The position numbers and the translations under genes were made by a program. Shown here in pieces: positions 1 to 9,649 of a stretch of 64,000 nucleotides of DNA. Each line of letters begins with the position of its first letter. Within the stretch, counting starts at the first letter, position 1. The notes under the pieces were generated by a model, which ran no database searches, was not told the origin of the DNA, and was given only the letters and a program-made list of their open reading frames with translations. The DNA comes from an uncultured Paraprevotella sp. (GTDB taxonomy: Bacteria; Bacteroidota; Bacteroidia; Bacteroidales; Bacteroidaceae), in assembly GCA_944321365.1 (NCBI GenBank), contig CALULA010000009.1:18334-82333 (forward strand). The letters are read 5' to 3'.

Positions 1-3000
1 CCATGACCACACAGCATGCCGCCGCACGCGACATCAGCCAGACGTCCACCGAACTGGACGCCATCAGCGGCTTCGAGGGCGGTACGGACTATGAGAAACT
101 GCAGAGCGCACGTCTGCTTTCCTCATCGGAATACACGCTGAATACGTCACTGGGTTATGTGTCACTCAACTTTACCCTGCAGCCGGACGAAGTTCTGGCC
201 GTAGCCTTCGAGTATACCTACAACGGGCAGACCTATCAGGTGGGCGAGTTCTCGTCCGACCTGACCGACAATACGCAGGCTCTCTTCGTCAAGGCCCTGA
301 AGAACACGTCTAACGCACCGGGAGCAGGCAACTGGCACCTGATGATGAAAAACGTCTACAGTCTGGGAGCCACCACCACACAAAAAGACGGATTCAAGCT
401 GGACATCAAATATCAGAGCGATTCGGCGGGCGTCTACGTGTCCTATCTTCCGGAACCTGAGTTCAAGAGCACTAAATTGCTGCGCGTCATGAACCTGGAC
501 CGGCTGGACGCGAACAACAAGGTGAATCCCAACGGACAGTTCGACTACGTAGAGGGATACACCATAAACAAAGGGCGCATCTACTTCCCCGTAGTGGAAC
601 CGTTCGGCAGCCACCTGCGCCAGTACCTCGGCAATGAAACTCTGGCCGATAAATACTGCTTCGACGAGCTGTACAACTCAACCAAGACCACCGCCAGGCA
701 GATAGCCGAAAAAAACAAATTCCTGCTTACCGGAGAATACAAAGGCAACAACGGAGCCGAAATAAACCTGGGGGCCATGAACGTCCCCCAAGGCTCCGTA
801 ACGGTAACTGCCGGAGGTGTCACGCTGGTAGAGAACCAAGACTACACCGTAGACTACTCCATGGGCGTGGTGACCATTATCAACCAAAGCATCATCGACG
901 CCGGCACCAACGTGAGCGTAGACTTTGAAAGCAATGACAACTACGGCATGCAGCGCAAGACGCTCGTGGGATTCAACCTGCAATACGACGTCAGCAAAGA
1001 CTTCACTTTCGGCGGAACTTTCATGTTCCTGAACGAACAACCGCTCACCACGAAAGTCAATATGGGCGAGGAGCCGCTGAAAAATACCCTGTGGGGCGTC
1101 AACCTGTCATGGAAAAAAGAAAGCCAATGGCTCACCAATCTCATCGACAAGATACCGCTCATCGACGTGACTGCTCCCTCGCAGATCAGCTTTACCGGAG
1201 AATTTGCCCAACTCATCGCCGGACAGAACCACAAAATACAGGGATCGGCCTCTTACATCGACGACTTCGAGAACACTAAAAACGGTATCAGCGTGATGCA
1301 GCCCGTCAGCTGGATGATTTCCAGTGTGCCCTCCGACTTCAGCGAAAGCACACTGGTAAACGACGTGCGTGCCGGATACAACCGCGCCCTGCTCAGCTGG
1401 TATACCGTCGATCCGCTCTTCACCCGACAGAGTTCCTCACTCACCCCCGCACACATCAAAAGCGACTTGAACCAACTGTCCAACCATTATGTGCGCGAAG
1501 TGTACGAACGCGAACTCTATCCGAACAAGACACAGACCAGTTATAACTCCGCCAGTTCGCTGGCTGTCATGAACATGGCATTCTATCCTACTGAACGCGG
1601 AGCCTACAATCTCGACCCCAATCTTGACGTCAACGGCCGTCTGCCCAATCCGCAGACACGCTGGGGAGGCATGATGCGCAAACTGGACACCAACGACTTT
1701 GAAACAGCAAACATAGAATATGTAGAGTTCTGGCTGCTCGACCCCTTTATCTATACCCGCGACCTCGGCACGAACTACGGCGGCGACCTCTACATCAACC
1801 TGGGTGAAGTAAGCGAAGACATCCTGCACGACGGAAAGAAGTTCTTTGAAAGCGGAATGCCCATCGACGGCAACAGCAACTACTATACGGAAACCGTATG
1901 GGGACGTGTGCCCAACACCACAAGCGTGGTTTACGCATTCAACAATGAGTCCGGCGCACGGGAACGACAAGATATAGGTCTGGACGGTCTCACGAGCGAA
2001 GAGGAGCAGACGTTCGGATCTTATCGCGAATTTCTCACTGCTGTGCAAGGCAAAGTGAGCGCAGCTGTCTACGACTCACTGTTGGCAGATCCGGCAGCAG
2101 ACAACTACCATTACTTCCGCGGATCGGACTACGATGCTCAACAGCGCAGCATTCTGGACCGTTATAAATACATCAACTTGCCCGAAGGCAACTCCCGCTC
2201 CAACGAAAACTCCGGCGAGTCATACGACACATCTTATAAGACCACGCCCGATGTGGAAGACATTAATCAGGATTACACCCTCAACGAATACGAGAAGTAT
2301 TATCAATATCGCGTGAGCATACGCCCGGAAGACTTCGTGGTAGGACACAACTATATTGTCGACCGCCGCACGGCCAGCGTAAAACTCCGTAACGGCAACA
2401 CCGAAGAAGTGAACTGGTATCAGTTCCGCATCCCTCTGGAAGAGTATGAAAAGAAAGTGGGCACCATCAACGACTTCACCAGTATCCGGTTCATGCGTAT
2501 GTTCATGACCCACTTTGAGCAACCGATCATCCTGCGCTTTGCCACACTTGATCTGGTAAAAGCAGAATGGCGCTCCTATGAACAGGCTCTCTACAGCGGA
2601 GAAATGCCGACCACAAGCGGCACCATGGAAGTGTCTGCCGTGAACATCGAAGAAAACAATGACAAAACGCCCGTAAACTATGTGCTCCCGCCGGGCATCA
2701 GCCGTGTGGTAGATCCGGCACAAAGCCAGTTGGCAGAGGACAACGAACAGGCCCTTTCGCTCACCGTCCGCGACCTGGCCACGGGTGACGCCCGCGCCGT
2801 CTACAAAAACATGAATCTGGACATGAGACAATATAAACACCTGCAAATGTTCGTCCATGCCAACGCACTGTCTGAGAACGTCACCGAGACCGAAGACAAC
2901 CAGACCAGCATCTTCATCCGTCTGGGGTCTGACTACAAGAACAATTTCTACGAATACGAAATACCCTTGAAGCTCACCGCCGAAGGCCGCTACGACACTT

Positions 3001-6000
3001 ACTCCGCCGACCAGTGCCGGGCTGTCTGGCCGGAGGACAACATGCTCGACATTGACCTCTCCGTATTTACGGATGTCAAGAAAGCCCGTAACCAGGAAAA
3101 GAGTCTGGGCAACACCAATCTGACCACACTCTACTCCATCTACGACACGAACCGCCCCAACAACAAAATCAGCATCATGGGTAATCCCACTCTGGGCGAA
3201 GTGAAGACCATCATGATCGGCGTGCGCAACAACTCCCGCGAAACAAAATCTGTAGAAGTATGGGCCAACGAACTCCGCCTGCAGGAATACAGCAATGACG
3301 GAGGATGGGCCGCACAAGGCGCACTCAACATCCAGTTCTCCGACTTAGGCTCGGTCAATCTGACCGGACACATGGAGACCGCAGGCTTTGGCGGCATAGA
3401 AGATGCCGTGAGCGAACGTAACCAGGAAGACATCTACAACTACAGCATCACCACCAGCTTTGAACTGGGCAAGCTCCTGCCTGAAAAGCTTCACTTCACC
3501 GCCCCCATCTATTATTCCTATAATAAGGAGGTCATCAGGCCTAAATATAATCCGCTCGACACCGACATGCTCCTGAAAGATGCGTTGGATGCTTGCACCA
3601 CCGAGCATGAAAAAGACTCATTACGCAGTCTGACTACGACAGAAAGCGTAGACAAGAACTTCAGCCTGAGCAACGTGAAGTTCAACGTGGCCACGCCCAA
3701 ACATCCCATGCCTTACGACCCGGCCAACTTCTCGTTCAGTTACTCGCACAGCATGTCCAACAAAACGGGCGAGACAACCGCATGGGAAACAGAAAAGACT
3801 TGGAACGGAGCTTTCAACTACAGCTACTCGCCCGAATACAAACCATGGGAACCTTTCAAAAAAAGAATAAAGAGCAAAAGCAAATGGCTCGACATCATCC
3901 GCGACCAGAACTTCAACTACCTGCCGCAGAACATCAGTTTCAACACCAACATCCTGCGTAACTATTACGAATATCAAGAACGTGACATCGACAATCTGGA
4001 AGACCCCATGTCACTGCCCTTGTCCTATTCCAAGGAATTCCTCTGGAACCGTGACTTCAGTCTGAAATGGGACCTGACCAAGAACCTGCACCTGAGCTTC
4101 AATTCTGCCACACATGCGGAAATCGAGGAGCCGAACGTGCCGGTGAACAAGGACCTCTATCCCGACCAGTACAAAGTGTGGAAAGACTCTGTGAAACAAA
4201 GCATCAAGGGTTTCGGTACTCCGCTGGACTACCAACAGGACTTCACGGCATCATACAAGCTTCCGCTGGACAAGATTCCGGCCCTGACCTGGATGAGCAT
4301 AGACGGAAACTACACCGCCAACTACTCCTGGCAGCGCGGCATGGACCTCGAAGACGGCGTCAATTATGGCAACACCGTCAACAACCAGCGCTCTGCCACG
4401 CTGAACGGCCGTTTCAATCTGGAAACGCTCTACAACCTCTCGTTGTTCCTGAAAGAAGTGAACAAGAAGTTCTCCGTCAGTGAAATGAAGAAAGCCAAAG
4501 ACAAGAGCAACCGTGAGAAAGCCCAAGCCAAAGCACAGAAAAAGAAAGAAGAGGAAGAGGCAAAGGACAAGGACGGAAAAGACGCCAAGGACAGCAAAAA
4601 GACACCGACTACCGACAACAGCAAGGGGAAAGGGGCCGCAAAGGTGAAGAATCCCAGATTCAAAGGCTTTGCCGGTGAAATCACGCTGCGTCCGGACACG
4701 ACAACCGAGGTCACACACAACCAAAAGAGCCGGCGCATACGTGTCACCGCCATAGACTCCGCCGGACACCGCTACCCCATCAAGTACAAGCGAGTGAACA
4801 ATAACAAGATACGCATCCTGAACATGGACTCTGTCAAGCTGCGTGTCAACGTCATGGCCAAGACGCCGTTCAAGGAACGCGCCTGGTATCCTTACCTGCA
4901 AGGAGCTACCCGGTTGCTGATGTCCGTACGCAACATCAGTGTCAGCTACCGCAACACCTACGCCATGTCGCTGCCCGGCTTCCTGCCCAATGTGGGCGAC
5001 ATGCTCGGCCAGCGCACGGGAGGTGCCATGGCACCGGGTCTGGACTTCGCGTTCGGACTCACCGGCGACAGCTACATCGACAAGGCTGCCGACCGTGGCT
5101 GGCTGCTCATGAACGACAGCATCAGCACCCCCGCCACCACCAATGCCATGGAAGATCTGCAAATCAAAGCTACACTGGAGCCATTGCCCGACCTGAAAAT
5201 AGACCTCAATGCCAGCCGGACGGTGAACAGCAACAAGAGCATACAGTACATGTATGCCGGCATGCCCACAACGCAGAGCGGAAGTTTCACCATGACTACC
5301 ATTACCATAGGCTCGGCCTTTGAAAGCCGCGGCAATGCCGCAAACGGCTACAGCAGCAAGACCTTCACACGGTTCCAACAGTATCTGAACACTTTCCAGC
5401 AACGTGTGGAAGCCCGCTATGCCGGTGCCACCTACCCGTCTGCAACAGGACTGACCGGCAACTTCGACCCGGCCAACGGCACCGTGAACAAATACTCTGC
5501 CGATGTGATGATACCGGCCTTCCTGGCTGCTTATACCGGCGGAAGCGACATCACATCTCCGCTGGATATCTTCCCGAAGCTGGCCCGCATGCTGCCCAAC
5601 TGGACCGTATCCTACAAGGGACTGGTCTACCTGCCTTGGATACGCGACCACTTCAAGAGCGTCACCCTGAGCCATGCCTACAAGAGCATCTATTCCGTAG
5701 GCTCTTATAACACATACAGCAGCTGGATGGAGTATATGGGCGACCTGGGATTCATCCGCAACACAACAGACGGCAGCATTGTGCCTTCCAGCATGTACGA
5801 CATCAGCTCCGTATCCATCAACGAAGCCTTTTCGCCTTTGGCCGGACTGGATCTGACGCTGAACAACAATATGACGTTCAAAGTGGAATACCGCAAAACG
5901 CGCGTGCTCACCCTGAGCATGACCGCGGCACAACTCAACGAAGCCTGCAGCAACGACTTTGTCATAGGATGGGGCTACAAAGTGAGTGATTTCAAGTTCT

Positions 6001-6383
6001 CATCACTCTTCGGCGGACGCCGCCGCCGTGCCGCCAACCGTTCGGGCAGACAGAACACATCCAACCAGAAGAACAAGACCAACACGTCCGGCCAGAAGAA
6101 GAAAACCACCCGCGCCATCAGCCACGACCTGAACCTGCGCTTCGACTTCTCGCTGCGCAACCAGGATGCCATCACACGGAATATCCAGACATCGCTCTCG
6201 GAAGCCACCAGCGGCAACAAGGCCATCAAGGCGTCTTTCAGTGCCGACTACACGATGAGCCGCTATGTCACCCTGAGCCTCTACTACGACCGCCAGCGCA
6301 ACCAGCCGCTCCTCTCGTCCAACTCCTATCCGACCATCACACAGGACTTCGGCTTCAGCCTGCGTTTCTCGCTGACGCGATAA
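1..6383 (+). CDS. sprA: T9SS outer-membrane translocon protein SprA, 5' end outside window
   Basis: SprA (Sov in Porphyromonas) forms the giant beta-barrel through which type IX cargo leaves the outer membrane. About 2126 residues are visible, reading in frame from the first bases. Family members are about 2400-2500 residues and this sequence opens inside the repeated SprA N-terminal-type region, so the true start lies upstream. The protein is rich in alternating, aromatic-ended beta-strand segments and ends with a barrel-like strand closing in Phe-Ser-Leu-Thr-Arg. Two low-complexity inserts stand out: a Lys/Glu/Asp-rich stretch encoded near 4456-4665 and an Arg/Lys/Asn-rich stretch near 6010-6120, probably loops. 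PorU and PorV, functional partners, are encoded at 24.7-29.7 kb. The identity is firm; the N-terminus is unknown. Confidence 0.93.
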   Translation, partial: MTTQHAAARDISQTSTELDAISGFEGGTDYEKLQSARLLSSSEYTLNTSLGYVSLNFTLQPDEVLAVAFEYTYNGQTYQVGEFSSDLTDNTQALFVKALKNTSNAPGAGNWHLMMKNVYSLGATTTQKDGFKLDIKYQSDSAGVYVSYLPEPEFKSTKLLRVMNLDRLDANNKVNPNGQFDYVEGYTINKGRIYFPVVEPFGSHLRQYLGNETLADKYCFDELYNSTKTTARQIAEKNKFLLTGEYKGNNGAEINLGAMNVPQGSVTVTAGGVTLVENQDYTVDYSMGVVTIINQSIIDAGTNVSVDFESNDNYGMQRKTLVGFNLQYDVSKDFTFGGTFMFLNEQPLTTKVNMGEEPLKNTLWGVNLSWKKESQWLTNLIDKIPLIDVTAPSQISFTGEFAQLIAGQNHKIQGSASYIDDFENTKNGISVMQPVSWMISSVPSDFSESTLVNDVRAGYNRALLSWYTVDPLFTRQSSSLTPAHIKSDLNQLSNHYVREVYERELYPNKTQTSYNSASSLAVMNMAFYPTERGAYNLDPNLDVNGRLPNPQTRWGGMMRKLDTNDFETANIEYVEFWLLDPFIYTRDLGTNYGGDLYINLGEVSEDILHDGKKFFESGMPIDGNSNYYTETVWGRVPNTTSVVYAFNNESGARERQDIGLDGLTSEEEQTFGSYREFLTAVQGKVSAAVYDSLLADPAADNYHYFRGSDYDAQQRSILDRYKYINLPEGNSRSNENSGESYDTSYKTTPDVEDINQDYTLNEYEKYYQYRVSIRPEDFVVGHNYIVDRRTASVKLRNGNTEEVNWYQFRIPLEEYEKKVGTINDFTSIRFMRMFMTHFEQPIILRFATLDLVKAEWRSYEQALYSGEMPTTSGTMEVSAVNIEENNDKTPVNYVLPPGISRVVDPAQSQLAEDNEQALSLTVRDLATGDARAVYKNMNLDMRQYKHLQMFVHANALSENVTETEDNQTSIFIRLGSDYKNNFYEYEIPLKLTAEGRYDTYSADQCRAVWPEDNMLDIDLSVFTDVKKARNQEKSLGNTNLTTLYSIYDTNRPNNKISIMGNPTLGEVKTIMIGVRNNSRETKSVEVWANELRLQEYSNDGGWAAQGALNIQFSDLGSVNLTGHMETAGFGGIEDAVSERNQEDIYNYSITTSFELGKLLPEKLHFTAPIYYSYNKEVIRPKYNPLDTDMLLKDALDACTTEHEKDSLRSLTTTESVDKNFSLSNVKFNVATPKHPMPYDPANFSFSYSHSMSNKTGETTAWETEKTWNGAFNYSYSPEYKPWEPFKKRIKSKSKWLDIIRDQNFNYLPQNISFNTNILRNYYEYQERDIDNLEDPMSLPLSYSKEFLWNRDFSLKWDLTKNLHLSFNSATHAEIEEPNVPVNKDLYPDQYKVWKDSVKQSIKGFGTPLDYQQDFTASYKLPLDKIPALTWMSIDGNYTANYSWQRGMDLEDGVNYGNTVNNQRSATLNGRFNLETLYNLSLFLKEVNKKFSVSEMKKAKDKSNREKAQAKAQKKKEEEEAKDKDGKDAKDSKKTPTTDNSKGKGAAKVKNPRFKGFAGEITLRPDTTTEVTHNQKSRRIRVTAIDSAGHRYPIKYKRVNNNKIRILNMDSVKLRVNVMAKTPFKERAWYPYLQGATRLLMSVRNISVSYRNTYAMSLPGFLPNVGDMLGQRTGGAMAPGLDFAFGLTGDSYIDKAADRGWLLMNDSISTPATTNAMEDLQIKATLEPLPDLKIDLNASRTVNSNKSIQYMYAGMPTTQSGSFTMTTITIGSAFESRGNAANGYSSKTFTRFQQYLNTFQQRVEARYAGATYPSATGLTGNFDPANGTVNKYSADVMIPAFLAAYTGGSDITSPLDIFPKLARMLPNWTVSYKGLVYLPWIRDHFKSVTLSHAYKSIYSVGSYNTYSSWMEYMGDLGFIRNTTDGSIVPSSMYDISSVSINEAFSPLAGLDLTLNNNMTFKVEYRKTRVLTLSMTAAQLNEACSNDFVIGWGYKVSDFKFSSLFGGRRRRAANRSGRQNTSNQKNKTNTSGQKKKTTRAISHDLNLRFDFSLRNQDAITRNIQTSLSEATSGNKAIKASFSADYTMSRYVTLSLYYDRQRNQPLLSSNSYPTITQDFGFSLRFSLTR

Positions 6384-6936
6384 ACATGCCGCCGTGCCGC
6401 AAAAACATTTATCCTTACGAGACATGAAAAGGAAAAACGCATCCTTTCCACGAACCATGGCGCAGACCGGCTCTTCACTTCTGCGCACCATGAGAAAGAA
6501 AAGCCTCATCATCGCATGACTCTTCACCGGCTGCCCATACCGCCGGAAAGGAACTATGATACAGATTTGGGCAACGCGGCCTTTCCGTATCCTTTCATAA
6601 AAAGCAAGGCCGTGCAGGAATGGCGAAAACAAAACGAGGCACAACCGGATTTACAGAAAACCGACAACGGGCGGGGAAGAGTCTTTGCAGAAGCATTCAT
6701 CCCCAGACGACGCACCCTGCCCGGCTCCGGCGTCAAGTGGCAAACCATCGGCATTACGGGAGCAACAGCCCCGGTACACCACCGAAGGCTGCATCCGGCT
6801 CAAAAAGTCCGGGAAAATGGCCCCATATCTGCCTTTGACGACAACTGCCTGTACATCCGGGCACGACGGCACACTCCCCGCGCCAATGCAGCAGACGGCA
6901 CACACAGAACGCACCGCCGTCTCTGCCCTGCCCCGG
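6384..6936. other. intergenic region without a convincing gene
   Basis: This 553-bp gap separates the convergent ends of sprA (+) and cca (-). Open frames here are short and lack the composition or motifs of real proteins. A clear intrinsic terminator was not found. Three CGCA cores at 6438, 6461 and 6484, spaced 23 bp, vaguely resemble a decayed version of the 22-bp arrays seen elsewhere, but the match is too weak to call. Confidence 0.5.
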
Positions 6937-8379
6937 CTACTCCTGGCTGCTCACAGGCTGCAGTCCCATGGCAGCGGCCTGCTTCATCATGAAGTCATAA
7001 GCCGCATCATGTTCGTTGGGCACCTTACCGTCCAGAATGGCCTCCTTGATCGCGCTCTTCAAGGTCCCCACTTCACGGCAAGGTGTCAGTCCGAACACAC
7101 GCATAATCTCCTCACCGCTCACAGGCGGCTGGAAATTGCGCACGCGGTCGCGCTCCTCCAGATCCACCAGCTTGCGCCGAACCAACCTGAAGTTGTCCAG
7201 AAAACGCTGCTTGCGCTGGGCATTGCGCGACGTGATGTCTGCCTCACAGAGCGTCATCAGGTCGTCAATGTCATCGCCCGCCTCAAACAGCAGGCGGCGC
7301 ACGGCCGAATCGGTCACCTCATCATCCGCGATGACAATGGGACGCATGTGCAGCTCAACCAGCTTCTTCACGTACTTCATCTTCTCATTCATGGGCATCT
7401 TCATCCTCCTGAACACGTCCGGCACCATCCGGCCCCCCACCACATCATGCCCTCTGAAAGTCCATCCGCGCAACGGGTCGAAATGCTTTGTCCGCGGCTT
7501 GCCGATGTCGTGCAACAGGGCCGCCCAGCGCAACCACAGGTTGTCCGACTGACGGCACACATTGTCCACCACCTCCAGCGTATGATAAAAATTGTCCTTG
7601 TGCGCCCACTTCCCCACACGGCTCACTCCCTGCAGGTCCGCCAGCTGGGGAAAAATAAGGGGCAACAGTCCGGCACGCTCCAGGTCGACAAATCCCTTCG
7701 ACGGCACGTCCGCCAACATTATTTTGTTCAGCTCATCAGTTATACGCTCGCGCGATACAATGGCAATGCGCTCCCGGTTGCGTTCCAATGCCTCAAACGT
7801 CTCCTCGTCGATATGAAAATTCAACTGAGTGGCGAAACGTATGCAACGCATCATGCGCAAGGGATCGTCGCTGAAAGTGATATCAGGATCCAACGGTGTA
7901 CGAATCAAACGGTCTTCCAGGTCGGCCACGCCTTCAAACGGGTCCACCAGCTCGCCCAGCCGGCTGCGGTTCAGACAAAGGGCCAGCGCATTGATGGTGA
8001 AATCGCGGCGGCGCAAATCGTCCTCCAACGTGCCGTTTTCCACCGCCGGCTTGCGCGAATCGGCACTGTAACTCTCACGACGGGCACCCACGAACTCCAC
8101 ACATCCGCCGCACCAACTCAACTGGGCCGTTCCGAAACGCCTGAACACACTGATGTGCGCACCACGTCCGATGCGTGCTCCCACGGCACGCGCCAGCTCA
8201 ATGCCGCTGCCCACAACCACTACATCTATATCTTTCGACGGACGAGACAAAATAAAGTCGCGCACAAAACCGCCTATCACATAACATTCCACTCCCAACT
8301 GGTCGGCAACCTCCGTAATCAACCGGAACACATCACGGTCCAGCAGACGTACAAAATCCTCTCGTGTCAGTCTTCTCAT
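6937..8379 (-). CDS. cca: CCA tRNA nucleotidyltransferase with HD domain
   Basis: The enzyme adds or repairs the 3' CCA end of tRNAs using CTP and ATP. The 480-residue protein has the class II nucleotidyltransferase head: GG at residues 36-37 followed by VRD to 41, the metal-binding Asp pair at 50 and 52, and the RRDFTINALA motif at 124-133. A tRNA-binding region follows, then an HD phosphohydrolase domain with His290-Asp291 in LLHDIGKPRT. Fusion to HD is common in Bacteroidetes; poly(A) polymerase activity cannot be excluded from sequence alone. It stands alone, convergent with sprA and divergent from the lipoprotein gene. A TAnnTTTG box at 8405-8412 on the minus strand suits this start. Confidence 0.93.
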   Translation of the reverse strand: MRRLTREDFVRLLDRDVFRLITEVADQLGVECYVIGGFVRDFILSRPSKDIDVVVVGSGIELARAVGARIGRGAHISVFRRFGTAQLSWCGGCVEFVGARRESYSADSRKPAVENGTLEDDLRRRDFTINALALCLNRSRLGELVDPFEGVADLEDRLIRTPLDPDITFSDDPLRMMRCIRFATQLNFHIDEETFEALERNRERIAIVSRERITDELNKIMLADVPSKGFVDLERAGLLPLIFPQLADLQGVSRVGKWAHKDNFYHTLEVVDNVCRQSDNLWLRWAALLHDIGKPRTKHFDPLRGWTFRGHDVVGGRMVPDVFRRMKMPMNEKMKYVKKLVELHMRPIVIADDEVTDSAVRRLLFEAGDDIDDLMTLCEADITSRNAQRKQRFLDNFRLVRRKLVDLEERDRVRNFQPPVSGEEIMRVFGLTPCREVGTLKSAIKEAILDGKVPNEHDAAYDFMMKQAAAMGLQPVSSQE

Positions 8380-8404
8380 GCTTCAAAAATACCTAAAATC
8401 CCTA

Positions 8405-8412
8405 CAAAAATA
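8405..8412 (-). promoter_or_regulatory. candidate -7 box of cca
   Basis: TATTTTTG on the minus strand fits the Bacteroidetes -7 consensus TAnnTTTG, 26 bp ahead of the cca ATG. A second identical box at 8384-8391 is only 5 bp from the ATG and would place the transcription start inside the gene, so it is less likely. Confidence 0.4.
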
Positions 8413-8455
8413 CGATTTTTTACGTTGCACATGGAATTATTCACATAGAAAATAT

Positions 8456-8463
8456 TACATTTG
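8456..8463 (+). promoter_or_regulatory. candidate -7 box of the lipoprotein gene
   Basis: TACATTTG matches TAnnTTTG and lies 34 bp ahead of the ATG at 8497. No good TTTG -33 box is seen at the usual distance. Confidence 0.4.
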
Positions 8464-8496
8464 TATCATGAAAAGTCTTACGCATAATATACGCTT

Positions 8497-8970
8497 ATGA
8501 GAAAAACATTATACGCCCTCTTAGCCCTCCCCCTACTGGCCTGTGCCTGTACCAACGGAACGGACAAAGTAGAAAAGGAAGCAACGGACATGCTCAACAC
8601 CGCCCGCTCCCTGATGATAAGCGGCAATTATGCTCAGGCACGCGACACGATTCTTTCCATGCGCAAGCGTTGCCCCACAGCTCTTGAGGCACGGGCCGTC
8701 GGCATCATCGTCATGGACAGCATAGAACTGCTCGAAGCGCAAGACTCACTCTCCATCATGGACAGCACACTACAGGCGGAAGAGGACCTGCTCACACAGA
8801 TGGAAGCCACGAAACGCAGAGGACACAATGCGGAATACTACAAACAACGGACAAAAGTATTCCACTTGAAGCAACGCTTCGATGAAATGGGCGCCAAAGT
8901 GAAATTCTATTTGCGCAAGATTGAAGTGGACCAGAACGAAAACCAACAGGCGGCAGAGGACAGGAACTGA
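8497..8970 (+). CDS. small lipoprotein, coiled-coil, unknown function
   Basis: This 157-residue protein starts with a lipoprotein signal: two basic residues, a hydrophobic core and a lipobox LLAC ending at Cys16, with an alternative Cys at 18. The mature part is charged, almost free of aromatic residues in its first half, and predicted helical, with heptad-like Glu/Leu patterns from about residue 25 to 140. It should sit as a periplasm-facing lipid-anchored helical hairpin. I do not recognise a domain. The gene is monocistronic, divergent from cca and convergent with the DUF4250 gene. A -7 box precedes it at 8456-8463. Confidence 0.8.
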   Translation: MRKTLYALLALPLLACACTNGTDKVEKEATDMLNTARSLMISGNYAQARDTILSMRKRCPTALEARAVGIIVMDSIELLEAQDSLSIMDSTLQAEEDLLTQMEATKRRGHNAEYYKQRTKVFHLKQRFDEMGAKVKFYLRKIEVDQNENQQAAEDRN

Positions 8971-9101
8971 AACGTGTCAGGACTTTTTTACGGCTGCATA
9001 ACCCGGTGTCCCATACATACAAAAAACGTCCGGGCTGCTTCCTGACATGGAATCAGGCTGCAGGAACAGATTTCCCCCCTTATGGAAAGAGCCGAGACAT
9101 C

Positions 9102-9175
9102 TTGCGCAAGACTTTATCCGTCTTTGCGCAAGACCGCGCACAGTATTGCGCAAAACATTCCCGCGTATTGCGCAT
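9102..9175. repeat. 22-bp periodic TTGCGCAA array A
   Basis: The 8-bp palindrome TTGCGCAA occurs at 9102, 9124 and 9146, then as TTGCGCAT at 9168: four units at exactly 22-bp steps, with a degenerate TTATGGAA in register at 9080. Units 1 and 2 form a hairpin: TTGCGCAAGAC (9102-9112) pairs with GTC plus TTGCGCAA (9120-9131) with one bulged T and a 7-nt loop. The array lies between the convergent lipoprotein and DUF4250 genes, beyond the DUF4250 terminator. Five related arrays occur in the window. Confidence 0.85.
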
Positions 9176-9311
9176 CCCCGACAGCCGCACTCCTGCCTCA
9201 CGGCCTCATGCAACACTTTTCGCGAATCTGTCCCGGCAGAAAAGGACACTTATCATTGCCCCTCCTCCCGAAAACGCGAACGGAAAAACAAGCCGGAAAA
9301 AAGAAAACGCC

Positions 9312-9341
9312 CTTCCCCACGGTGTACTCCGTCTAAGGAAG
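9312..9341 (-). terminator. intrinsic terminator of the DUF4250 gene
   Basis: On the minus strand CTTCC...ACGG pairs with CCGT...GGAAG around a short loop, followed by a T-rich run reading toward lower coordinates. It lies 47 bp past the DUF4250 stop. Confidence 0.65.
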
Positions 9342-9387
9342 AACGTCTCTTCTCATTTTGTGTTTGTATTGTCGTAATCTCTGAGAA

Positions 9388-9573
9388 TTACCAGAACTTA
9401 TTGGCCGCCGGGTTGTACTTCCAACCTGCCTGTGCCATCTTGTCTTCCAACTCAGCACGATCTAAATCCATACCGTCGCACAACGCGTCTAACGACGGAT
9501 AGGCATCGCGCAACTTCATATTGATAAAGCTCAGCATCATCGCCGGATCTCCCGGCATATCTTCGCGCATCAT
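9388..9573 (-). CDS. DUF4250 domain protein
   Basis: This 61-residue protein matches the small DUF4250 family, seen in Firmicutes and Bacteroidetes. The diagnostic core is MMLSFINMKLRD followed by a conserved SLDALCDGMDLD segment, which looks like a short helix-turn-helix-like fold. The C-terminal GWKYNPAANKFW is typical. Function is unknown; the architecture would suit DNA or protein binding, but this is inference. Two adjacent ATGs could start it. A possible 39-residue membrane peptide lies 76 bp upstream on the same strand, so the two may share a transcript from the promoter near 9862-9893. Confidence 0.85.
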   Translation of the reverse strand: MMREDMPGDPAMMLSFINMKLRDAYPSLDALCDGMDLDRAELEDKMAQAGWKYNPAANKFW

Positions 9574-9649
9574 ATCTTTACCTCCCGAACAGTTCTTGTT
9601 CCTTTTTTAATGTATACCCATCCAAGTATTCACGCCTTACGGCGGCTTT

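Noticed and set aside
4251..5933. Long minus-strand open frame of 560 codons opposite sprA, and a 365-codon one at 2220-3317
   Set aside because: Both are antisense to a gene with clear family identity and have Val/Gly/His-rich, motif-free translations; they arise from the codon use of sprA.
6435..6488. A seventh array between sprA and cca
   Set aside because: CGCA cores recur at 23 bp, not 22, and only four to six of eight bases match the unit.
6685..8448. Plus-strand open frame of 587 codons opposite cca
   Set aside because: Its His/Gln/Leu-rich translation mirrors the codon use of cca on the other strand and has no recognisable domain.
9102..9175. CRISPR array
   Set aside because: The repeat is an 8-bp palindrome with 14-bp spacers, too short for CRISPR, has at most four units and has no cas genes near.
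9082..9336. Plus-strand frames across array A with repeated Cys-Ala-Arg-like words
   Set aside because: The repeated residues are just translation of the 22-bp units, whose length is not a multiple of three, so no frame repeats consistently.
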